A DNA stretch of 6,946 nt from Bacteroidota bacterium (GTDB lineage Bacteria > Bacteroidota > Bacteroidia > SpSt-205 > S141-50): the NCBI GenBank assembly GCA_015490695.1, contig WFXK01000285.1, positions 1 to 6,946 on the forward strand, read 5' to 3'. Shown here piece by piece: positions 1 through 5,823 of this stretch (position 1 is the first letter of the stretch; each line of letters starts with the position of its first letter). The position numbers were made by a program, and so were the translations under genes. The notes under the pieces are model-generated. The model did no database searches. It saw only the letters and a list, made by a program, of their open reading frames with translations, and had not been told where the DNA came from.

Positions 1-661
1 ATAGTATATAGTGCTGGGGTAACGCCTCCATCGCTTTTATCATCATAGCAATCCCTCTGCCTTCATGTAAGTTCCCCTGATAAAGCAAAATTATAGATTG
101 ACTATTTAAATCCTTAGGCTTTTTTGCAATACGCTTAGAACGCAGAGGATAATTAGGGAATACTTTCAAAGAAACTTTCAACCACTTTTGATAGGCTTCG
201 GCAATACTATGGTTTACTGTTAAGATAGTCTTCACCTTAGGCATAAGAGTTCGTTCTAAGAATTGCCAAATCTTTTGAACCAAAGGTCTGTGAACGACTG
301 ATGGCGATTGAGAATAAAATTCATGGGTATCATAAACCAAAGGAATATTTCGCAATTTATGAACTAAATAATTAGGAAGCAAAGTATCTAAATCATTAGC
401 GCATAAGACGGAAGCCCGCACAAAAAGGAGATGAAAAAAAAGTTTAATATGAAATTCCATAAACATCGCTTTTCCTTTTTTAAAAAAACACAGGATGCGA
501 TGAGTTTTATAAGGTAGCGGAGGTAATGGAGGAGAACACAATGAACGTCTGCCAATACAATAAACTTCATAACCGCCTTTTTGCAAAGTGATACACATTT
601 TATAGATACGTTGGTCTGTACTAAGATCGCTGATGACACTAACAACGACACGTCGTTTCAC
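1..661 (-). CDS. GT4-type glycosyltransferase, N-terminal part (runs off left edge)
   Basis: An open frame of 220 codons on the minus strand, reaching the window edge with no stop, so the C-terminus lies outside. The product begins MKRRVVVSVISDL (GTG start), a Rossmann-type first strand, then TDQRIYKMCITLQKGGYEV, the usual opening of GT-B glycosyltransferases (residues 1-40). Residues 87-125 (ANDLDTLLPNYLV..., LVYDTHEFY) match the acceptor-domain core of the GT4 proteins common in Bacteroidota. Residues 190-205 (IILLYQGNLHEGRG) open the nucleotide-sugar domain. By family it would transfer a sugar from an activated donor in the cytoplasm, probably to a lipid-linked or surface glycan; donor and acceptor cannot be read here. 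GTG at 661 is chosen because the next in-frame ATG (597) would remove the first strand. A TACTTTTG box lies only 5 nt upstream. Family confidence is high; the specific role is unknown. Confidence 0.88.
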   Translation of the reverse strand, partial: MKRRVVVSVISDLSTDQRIYKMCITLQKGGYEVYCIGRRSLCSPPLPPLPYKTHRILCFFKKGKAMFMEFHIKLFFHLLFVRASVLCANDLDTLLPNYLVHKLRNIPLVYDTHEFYSQSPSVVHRPLVQKIWQFLERTLMPKVKTILTVNHSIAEAYQKWLKVSLKVFPNYPLRSKRIAKKPKDLNSQSIILLYQGNLHEGRGIAMMIKAMEALPQHYIL

Positions 662-666
662 TGCGG

Positions 667-674
667 CAAAAGTA
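667..674 (-). promoter_or_regulatory. Probable -7 promoter box of the glycosyltransferase gene
   Basis: Read on the minus strand this is TACTTTTG, an exact match to the Bacteroidota -7 consensus TAnnTTTG. It ends 5 nt before the GTG start. No good TTG -33 element is visible about 20 nt upstream; the best there is TTAC at 698-695, so the promoter is incomplete by consensus. Transcription would begin at or within a few bases of the start codon. Confidence 0.55.
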
Positions 675-695
675 GTAGATTTAAAAAAAAGGTTG

Positions 696-703
696 TAAGT
701 TTG
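696..703 (+). promoter_or_regulatory. Probable -7 promoter box of the hydrolase operon
   Basis: TAAGTTTG is an exact match to the Bacteroidota -7 consensus TAnnTTTG. It ends 21 nt before the ATG at 725, which predicts a leader of roughly 15 nt. The expected -33 position (about 672-676) holds no TTG and overlaps the opposing -7 box. A run of eight A residues (683-690) lies between the two boxes. An ATG at 705 just after the box is out of frame with the hydrolase. Confidence 0.5.
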
Positions 704-724
704 GATGCCGAAAAAGCCGCTTCT

Positions 725-1753
725 ATGCAGTTTGTCAGTTTCTTAAAAGAGGGTAAATCGCACGTAGGGTTATTCTTTCGGGGCAAGGTATTACCCTTGG
801 CACAAGCTGCCCAACGATTAGGAAAAGCCTTTCCCTTAGACATGAAAAGCTATCTGTGGCACTTAGATGAATACGAACCGATTGCAAAAGAAATTCATCA
901 GCGCTTAACTAAACAAGGCGATTTTCAAGAACTATTATTACCCTATCACTCCTTAGAGATTCAAGCGCCTGTACCGCAACCTACATCCTGCAGAGACGCC
1001 TATGCATTTCGCCAACACGTTGCAGCAGCACGAAAAAGCCGAGGACTGGAAATGATTCCTGAATACGACCAATTCCCCGTCTTTTACTATACCAACCACA
1101 ACGCCATCATCGGCCCAGGACCTGTAAAAGTCATGAAAGACCACCTTATTAAATTAGACTATGAATTAGAAGTTGCTGCCGTCATCGGCAAACGAGGACG
1201 CAACATTGAAGCCAAAGACGCCGATAACTACATCTACGGCTACATGATTATGAACGACTTCAGTGCACGACAACTCCAAAGAGAAGAAATGAAACTGAAC
1301 TTAGGTCCTGCAAAAGGAAAAGACTTTGCTACTGCCTTAGGTCCTGTGTTAGTAACCCGAGACGAATTAGAACCTTTTAAAATTCCCCCTAAGGAAGGTC
1401 ACATCGGTGAACGCTATAACTTAGTAATGAAAGCCTATTTAAACGGCGAACTGATGTCCTTAGGCAACTTCGCCGATATGGACTGGACCTTCGCAGAAAT
1501 CATAGAGCGAATCTCTTACGGCTGTGATATTTTACCCGGTGATGTTATTGGCTCAGGTACCGTCGGTACAGGGTGCTTATTAGAAATCAATGGCACCAGA
1601 AAAATGCAAGACCCCGACTACGAACCTATTTGGCTAAAAGAAGGCGACGTCATAGAATTAGAAGTAGACTTCCTCGGAAAACTCCGAAACACTATTGAAG
1701 TAGAAGACTATAACTATTCTATTTTAGCCAAAAAGAAAACTGCAGTACAATGA
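725..1753 (+). CDS. Fumarylacetoacetate hydrolase (FAH) family protein
   Basis: A 342-residue cytoplasmic enzyme of the fumarylacetoacetase fold, which cleaves C-C bonds in 1,3-diketo acids or related acids using a divalent metal. The visible site is complete. By alignment to mammalian FAH, D91 and H98 (DAYAFRQHV, spacing 7) match the metal Asp and catalytic His. E147 and E149 (YELEV) and D178 (MNDFSARQ) match the remaining metal ligands, and K199 (GPAKGKDF) matches the catalytic Lys. The GDVIGSGTVGTG loop at 272-283 is also typical. The start is set at ATG 725 (MQFVSFLKEGK, a usual family opening). The frame is open back to ATG 581, but those 48 residues overlap the divergent gene and its promoter and look non-coding. 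It is first in a four-gene overlapping run and shares an ATGA overlap with the next gene. No other aromatic-degradation gene is nearby, so the substrate (fumarylacetoacetate, acylpyruvate or another) is undecided. Confidence 0.9.
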   Translation: MQFVSFLKEGKSHVGLFFRGKVLPLAQAAQRLGKAFPLDMKSYLWHLDEYEPIAKEIHQRLTKQGDFQELLLPYHSLEIQAPVPQPTSCRDAYAFRQHVAAARKSRGLEMIPEYDQFPVFYYTNHNAIIGPGPVKVMKDHLIKLDYELEVAAVIGKRGRNIEAKDADNYIYGYMIMNDFSARQLQREEMKLNLGPAKGKDFATALGPVLVTRDELEPFKIPPKEGHIGERYNLVMKAYLNGELMSLGNFADMDWTFAEIIERISYGCDILPGDVIGSGTVGTGCLLEINGTRKMQDPDYEPIWLKEGDVIELEVDFLGKLRNTIEVEDYNYSILAKKKTAVQ

Positions 1754-3129
1754 GCCGATGCATAGGCTTCTTACTAATAGGCTTGCTGGCAAGCGCGCAG
1801 CAAGGGTATCATATCCGTGTCAAAGTAAAATACTTTCCCGATAGCGTCTGCTTATTAGCATACCACTACGGAAATCAAAAATACGCTAAGGACACAGTTG
1901 AAGTCCAAAACAAAACCCTTTGTGAATTCAAAGGTAAAAAACCCTTAGAACCAGGCGTCTATTTAGTTGTCATGCCCCCTAAAAACACCTATTTTGAGTT
2001 CTTAGTAACCGAAAAAGAACAACACTTCTCCTTAGAAACCGATTCTACCGATTTCATTCGGCACATGAAAGTAAAAGGCTCTAAGGAAAATCAAATCTTT
2101 TATGATTATGTCCGCTTTGTAACCCCTAAACGGCAACGACTTCATGCTTTACAACAACAATTACAAGGAAAAACAGGGGAAGATTCCGTTAAAATCATGG
2201 AACAAATCCAAAAGATTAACGAAGAAATCAAAAACTACCATGCTCAATTAAAGAAGAAATATCCTAATGCTTTTTGGACGAAGATTCTTGCATTGATGGA
2301 GGAGCCTGAAGTACCTAAGGATTTATCCCCTGAAGCCGCTTATTATTACTATCGCGCCCATTATTTTGATAACATAGACTTTAGCGACAGACGCCTATTA
2401 AGAACGCCTGTTTTCCATTCCCGTGTGATGAATTACATAACGCAATGGACGCCCATGGTTGCCGATTCTATCATCAAAGCCGTTGATTACATCCTTTCTT
2501 TAGCAGAAGCAGACTCAGAAGTCTTCAAATACTGGTTAGTCAATTTATTGAACCATTTTGCCAAATCCAAAGTAATGGGGATGGATGCTGTTTACGCCCA
2601 TATTGTCTTGAACTATTACGCCAAAGGCAAAGCTCCCTGGGTAGATAGTACGCAATTGGTTCGGATGGTAGACAAAGCCACCCGTCTGCAATTTTGCCTT
2701 ATTGGAAAGACGGCACAAAACATTTATCTTCCTGATTCCACAGGCAAATATTACGCGCTTTATGATGTTGTAGACACTTCTCGTTATACGATTTTATATA
2801 TCTGGGACCCCGATTGTGGTCATTGTAAACGAGAAACCCCTAAGTTGTTAAAACTTTATGAAAAATATAAAGATAAAGGTATTAGCGTTTATGCAGTTTA
2901 TGGCGGAGCGGAAACAGAAAAATGGAAAAAATACATTCGTACCCACAAACTACCATGGATAAACGTCCACGACCCTAAACATGAATCCTATTATCGTTAC
3001 TTTTATGATGTAGTTGCCACACCAACGATTTATTTAATAGATAACCAACGTAAAATTGTTGCGAAGCGTTTAGATGTGGAGCAATTAGACAAATACATTG
3101 CCCATCTCTTAAAACAAAAACAAAAGTAA
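1750..3129 (+). CDS. Exported TlpA/thioredoxin-like protein with DUF4369- and DUF5106-type N-terminal region
   Basis: A 459-residue secreted protein. Residues 1-16 form a short signal peptide (hydrophobic FLLIGLLASA, likely cleaved after ASA, before QQ) with no lipobox Cys. Residues about 20-110 are a beta-rich DUF4369-like domain. Residues about 125-170 are Gln/Lys-rich and probably helical. Residues about 195-310 resemble DUF5106 (HYFDNIDFSDRRLLRTPVF). Residues about 315-455 are a thioredoxin fold with WDPDCGHCK (catalytic Cys356 and Cys359) and the cis-proline loop VATPT (Pro425). By family it is a periplasmic thiol-disulfide oxidoreductase, probably a reductase or a cytochrome c maturation-type protein; the partner is unknown. 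This layout is characteristic of Bacteroidota. ATG 1750 overlaps the upstream stop as ATGA, suggesting translational coupling, and its stop overlaps the next start as TAATG. Domain names are recognised by eye, the thioredoxin part most securely. Confidence 0.88.
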   Translation: MSRCIGFLLIGLLASAQQGYHIRVKVKYFPDSVCLLAYHYGNQKYAKDTVEVQNKTLCEFKGKKPLEPGVYLVVMPPKNTYFEFLVTEKEQHFSLETDSTDFIRHMKVKGSKENQIFYDYVRFVTPKRQRLHALQQQLQGKTGEDSVKIMEQIQKINEEIKNYHAQLKKKYPNAFWTKILALMEEPEVPKDLSPEAAYYYYRAHYFDNIDFSDRRLLRTPVFHSRVMNYITQWTPMVADSIIKAVDYILSLAEADSEVFKYWLVNLLNHFAKSKVMGMDAVYAHIVLNYYAKGKAPWVDSTQLVRMVDKATRLQFCLIGKTAQNIYLPDSTGKYYALYDVVDTSRYTILYIWDPDCGHCKRETPKLLKLYEKYKDKGISVYAVYGGAETEKWKKYIRTHKLPWINVHDPKHESYYRYFYDVVATPTIYLIDNQRKIVAKRLDVEQLDKYIAHLLKQKQK

Positions 3130-3566
3130 TGACACAAGTAGAGTTAGTACCCCTGCATCGTTTAAATTGGGAAGAGGTCGTTCGTTTAGAAGTTGCTCCA
3201 GAACAACAACGCTTTATCCCTTCTAATCTTTATTCTATTGCACAAAGTCGTTTTGAAAAGAATAGTTTGCTTTATGCGATTCGTGCTGAGGGGAAAACCG
3301 TAGGATTTGCCATGCTTTTACTAAGCGATAATGTCTGCTGGATTGCCCGTCTTATGATAGATAAGCACTTCCAAGGACGAGGTTACGGCTATAAAGCCCT
3401 ACAACAAATCCTACAACAAATGCATCATAAAGCCCGTATTCATGAAGTGCGCGTCGTTGTTGCAAAAGAAAACAATCGCGCTATAGCCTTTTTTGAAAAA
3501 TGTGGCTTCTTCTTAAAAGATGAATTGGACGACAACGAATACATTTATTTCTACCCACTGCGTTGA
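3129..3566 (+). CDS. GNAT-family N-acetyltransferase (Blt/SpeG-like)
   Basis: A 145-residue cytoplasmic acetyltransferase of normal GNAT length. The acetyl-CoA pyrophosphate loop is QGRGYG at 82-87, after the strand ARLMIDKHF. Motif B is NNRAIAFFEKCGF at 115-127. The N-terminus (EEVVRLEVAPEQQRFIPSN, 15-33) resembles that of polyamine acetyltransferases such as Bacillus Blt, so a diamine or spermidine substrate is possible but not shown. The Tyr that often acts as general acid in the 'YEKxGF' motif is Phe122 here. The start shares one base with the preceding stop (TAATG), which implies coupled translation; its 3' end overlaps the pseudouridine synthase gene by 47 bp in another frame. Alternative: a ribosomal or small-molecule acetyltransferase. 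The family is certain, the substrate not. Confidence 0.88.
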   Translation: MTQVELVPLHRLNWEEVVRLEVAPEQQRFIPSNLYSIAQSRFEKNSLLYAIRAEGKTVGFAMLLLSDNVCWIARLMIDKHFQGRGYGYKALQQILQQMHHKARIHEVRVVVAKENNRAIAFFEKCGFFLKDELDDNEYIYFYPLR

Positions 3567-4290
3567 CCACTGGTTAGCCCCACAGCTGCTTTATGAAGAC
3601 AATCATATTGTAGTAGGGTATAAGCCTTTTAACATGCCTTCACAAGATGATGTTTCAGGGCACATGAGTCTGTTTCGTTGGATACGTTTGTATTATCAAC
3701 GAGTAAAAAATGTTGCTGTTCGTCTGCATTTGATTCATCGTTTAGACCGTCCTGTTGCAGGATTAATGGTTTTTGCCAAACATGCTAAGGGTGCTCACCA
3801 CTTAGGTGTGCAATTCAGAGAACGAAGGGTCAAAAAAGCTTATGTAGCAGTATGCCACGGCACAGCGCAAGAACAACAAGCAAAATTAGTCCACTATCTA
3901 AAAAAAGATAGAAAAAACAATGTAGCCCGACTTTATAACTCCCCAGGTAAATCGCGTAAAGAAGCTATTCTATTTTACAAAACCTTACAAACACAAGAAA
4001 ACAAATCTTTGTTGTTGGTTTATCCTTATACAGGCAGACCGCATCAAATTCGTGTTCAATTAGCCAAGATAAAATTACCCATTGTAGGTGATATAAAATA
4101 CGGCAAAGGAGACCAGCTACTTTATAGAGGCATTGCACTAATAGGTTACGCGCTACAATTCCGCCATCCTGTCTATAAACGCAATTATTTTTTTCTTTTA
4201 GAGGGCTTACCTAACGACTATCCTTGGAGTTTTTTTGAACAATTTCCTTCGGCTGAAGTCATTGCGGATTTTTGGACTCAGACTTCTTAA
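3520..4290 (+). CDS. RluA-family RNA pseudouridine synthase, no S4 domain
   Basis: A 256-residue enzyme that isomerises specific uridines in rRNA or tRNA to pseudouridine. The core is complete: LLYEDNHIVVGYKP at 23-36, the catalytic motif HRLDRPVAGL at 73-82 with nucleophile Asp76, TGRPHQIRVQL at 171-181, and GDIKYG at 190-195. There is no room for an N-terminal S4 RNA-binding domain, as in RluA/TruC-type members. The 'LHA' motif usual near the C-terminal strand is IGYALQFRHP here, a mild variation. The start is uncertain. ATG 3520 is the only upstream ATG in frame and overlaps the acetyltransferase by 47 bp; the next ATG (3634) would remove the first strand. The true start could be a rare codon nearer 3586. 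The gene is last in the operon, and its 3' end overlaps the convergent permease gene by 32 bp. Which uridine it modifies cannot be told from sequence. Confidence 0.88.
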   Translation: MNWTTTNTFISTHCVDHWLAPQLLYEDNHIVVGYKPFNMPSQDDVSGHMSLFRWIRLYYQRVKNVAVRLHLIHRLDRPVAGLMVFAKHAKGAHHLGVQFRERRVKKAYVAVCHGTAQEQQAKLVHYLKKDRKNNVARLYNSPGKSRKEAILFYKTLQTQENKSLLLVYPYTGRPHQIRVQLAKIKLPIVGDIKYGKGDQLLYRGIALIGYALQFRHPVYKRNYFFLLEGLPNDYPWSFFEQFPSAEVIADFWTQTS

Positions 4291-5680
4291 ACCATTGTTT
4301 TAGGGGATAGAGGGGGTTTTCCAACAAGCGGGCATCGTTTGCCGCCTGATACAAAATATAGATAGCAATAGGACCGATGATGAGCACGGGTAAAAACGCA
4401 CCTGTCCAAGGGTCTAAAACCCCTTCGCGGGCTAATTTCTTTCCTTGGGTCATTAAGACATAAAAAACAACAAAGAAGCTAACAGAAACCACTGTCGGTG
4501 CACCAATCCCCCCTTTGCGAATAATCGCTCCTAAAGGCGCCCCAATCAATAAAAAAACTAACGTTGCCAATGGAATCATCCACTTATGATAATAAGTCAA
4601 CCAATATTTTCGTGCCATCTCCACACGGTCTTTGTAACGAACCTCATAAAACTCTACAAACGATTTAATTCCCCGAAGATGATTTTGAACATTTATAAGC
4701 ACCCGTTGGTCATTATATCCTGCTTCTAAAAGCGCTAAACAAAATCGCTCTTGGTCCTTTCCTACCTCTTTAAGCGACTTCGGAAGATTTTTTAACAAAA
4801 AAGTATTGTATAAGTACGTATGAAATTCTTTTTTTAGCTTCTGCGGCTCATGACTGATACTGTCAGCCGCTTTCCTCAATTCGTTCAAGGTTAACATGTA
4901 ATGATGCGATGCAAATAGCTGCTCATCACTCCGCTGTAATCCAAAACCACTTAAATCAAATCGGAAAAGAAGACTATCAAAATAAAGACGGGAATGGGGA
5001 TAGGTCTCTCCAGGGCGAGGATGTTCAACATGTTCCGAAAAACGATAACCTCTATAAAGCCAAAAGTATAAATACATTTTTTGATAATCCGAATGGATTC
5101 TACCGCTGTCGGCAATGACTACTGTGAGGTTTTGTAAAGAATTGGAATAATCGTAAATCATAACGTTTTTCAGCGTGCCGTCAGGATAGGCTTTTGCAGC
5201 ACGAATAACATAGTGGTCAATGGTGTAGTTAAAGATTCCTGATTTTAATTTGAATTTTGGTTTTGCTCTTTCTACATCGTAAAGTAAAGAGTAGAGTTTT
5301 AAGTTGGCTTTTGGAATAACTTCTGCGGCGAACCAGAAAGAGAAAGCCCCTAATAGCAATCCAATACCCCACAAAGGACGAAGAAACTTAAATAAACTAA
5401 TACCTGCCGCTTTAATCGCAACCAATTCGTAGAATTCTCCTAATTTCCCTAAGGTCATTAAAGAAGCTAAAAGGACAGCGATAGGAATTGCCATAACAAC
5501 CATAGAGCCACTGGCATACCAAAATAATTTTACAATAACCCATGCAGGAAACCCTTTGCCGAAAATATCCTCTTGGTATCGGGCTAAAAACTCTAATACT
5601 AAGATAAAAAGGCTTACGCTGAAGCTGGCTAAAAAAGGGGGGATAAAAGCACCGATTAAAAGTTTATGAAGTTTTTTCAT
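4259..5680 (-). CDS. LptF/LptG (YjgP/YjgQ) family permease of lipopolysaccharide export
   Basis: A 473-residue inner-membrane protein. In known systems LptF and LptG pair with the ATPase LptB to extract lipopolysaccharide and pass it to the periplasmic bridge. Membrane segments fall at about 11-34, 57-78 and 98-120, then 367-388, 396-411 and 426-446, flanking a periplasmic beta domain at about 121-365. The cytoplasmic coupling helix is visible as FYELVAIKAAGIS at 83-95, with the conserved Glu85 that contacts LptB in studied proteins. GAPLGAIIRKGGIG (380-393) is the typical fourth-segment signature. E. coli members are about 360 residues; the excess lies in the periplasmic part, as is common in Bacteroidota. 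ATG 5680 (MKKLHKLLIG) is preferred over ATG 5722 because the extra 14 codons would cover the promoter box. No lptB or second permease lies in the window, so I cannot say whether this is LptF or LptG. Confidence 0.93.
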   Translation of the reverse strand: MKKLHKLLIGAFIPPFLASFSVSLFILVLEFLARYQEDIFGKGFPAWVIVKLFWYASGSMVVMAIPIAVLLASLMTLGKLGEFYELVAIKAAGISLFKFLRPLWGIGLLLGAFSFWFAAEVIPKANLKLYSLLYDVERAKPKFKLKSGIFNYTIDHYVIRAAKAYPDGTLKNVMIYDYSNSLQNLTVVIADSGRIHSDYQKMYLYFWLYRGYRFSEHVEHPRPGETYPHSRLYFDSLLFRFDLSGFGLQRSDEQLFASHHYMLTLNELRKAADSISHEPQKLKKEFHTYLYNTFLLKNLPKSLKEVGKDQERFCLALLEAGYNDQRVLINVQNHLRGIKSFVEFYEVRYKDRVEMARKYWLTYYHKWMIPLATLVFLLIGAPLGAIIRKGGIGAPTVVSVSFFVVFYVLMTQGKKLAREGVLDPWTGAFLPVLIIGPIAIYILYQAANDARLLENPLYPLKQWFKKSESKNPQ

Positions 5681-5691
5681 AGGGGATACCT

Positions 5692-5722
5692 CAAAAGTAG
5701 CATACTTTGTTCTTGTAGACAA
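5692..5722 (-). promoter_or_regulatory. Promoter of the LptF/LptG-family gene (-33 and -7 elements)
   Basis: On the minus strand, TTG (5722-5720) is followed by a 20-nt spacer and then TACTTTTG (5699-5692). This fits the Bacteroidota pattern of a -33 TTG and -7 TAnnTTTG with a spacer near 20 nt, and is the best promoter in the window. The -7 box ends 11 nt before ATG 5680, giving a predicted leader of only a few bases. Confidence 0.7.
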
Positions 5723-5723
5723 G
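5712..5723. repeat. Small palindrome over the permease -33 element
   Basis: CTTGTAGACAAG is an inverted repeat with perfect 5-bp arms around a 2-bp centre. It covers the -33 TTG of the leftward permease promoter. It could be an operator half-site pair, but arms this short occur by chance and I see no second copy. Confidence 0.25.
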
Positions 5724-5786
5724 CTACGCTTTGCCCATTTATGCTAACTGAACTTCCATAAATTTTATCTATTGACCTGCGTTTGC

Positions 5787-5818
5787 TTTCAAGACTCCAC
5801 AAAATAAATGTAATATTG
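5787..5818 (+). promoter_or_regulatory. Probable promoter of the OB-fold gene
   Basis: TTTC (5787-5790), a 20-nt spacer, then TAATATTG (5811-5818) give a near match to the Bacteroidota -33/-7 pair: one mismatch to TTTG and one to TAnnTTTG. The spacer equals that of the divergent permease promoter. The box ends 5 nt before the ATG at 5824, so the transcript may begin at the start codon. Confidence 0.5.
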
Positions 5819-5823
5819 CTGCC

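Noticed and set aside
388..651. An 87-residue minus-strand open frame
   Set aside because: It lies in another frame of the glycosyltransferase gene, whose translation is clearly family-like; this one is low-complexity and unrecognisable.
581..724. A 48-codon N-terminal extension of the FAH-family gene
   Set aside because: It overlaps the divergent glycosyltransferase coding region and both promoter boxes, and its translation does not resemble the family; the usual opening starts at 725.
658..843. A 61-residue minus-strand open frame upstream of the glycosyltransferase
   Set aside because: It is antisense to the start of the hydrolase gene, is in a different frame from the glycosyltransferase, and shows no protein-like pattern.
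953..1144. A 63-residue minus-strand open frame
   Set aside because: It is antisense to the conserved FAH core; a shadow with no promoter or family features.
4285..4330. A possible terminator after the pseudouridine synthase gene, suggested by G- and T-rich runs
   Set aside because: I could not find paired arms followed by a U-tract on either strand, and the segment codes for the permease C-terminus.
4909..5118. A 69-residue plus-strand open frame
   Set aside because: It is antisense to the permease periplasmic domain; composition is not protein-like and it has no upstream signal.
5681..5722. A 14-codon N-terminal extension of the permease (ATG 5722)
   Set aside because: It would encode MSTRTKYATFEVSP across the -33/-7 promoter elements; the basic-then-hydrophobic opening at 5680 is the normal start.
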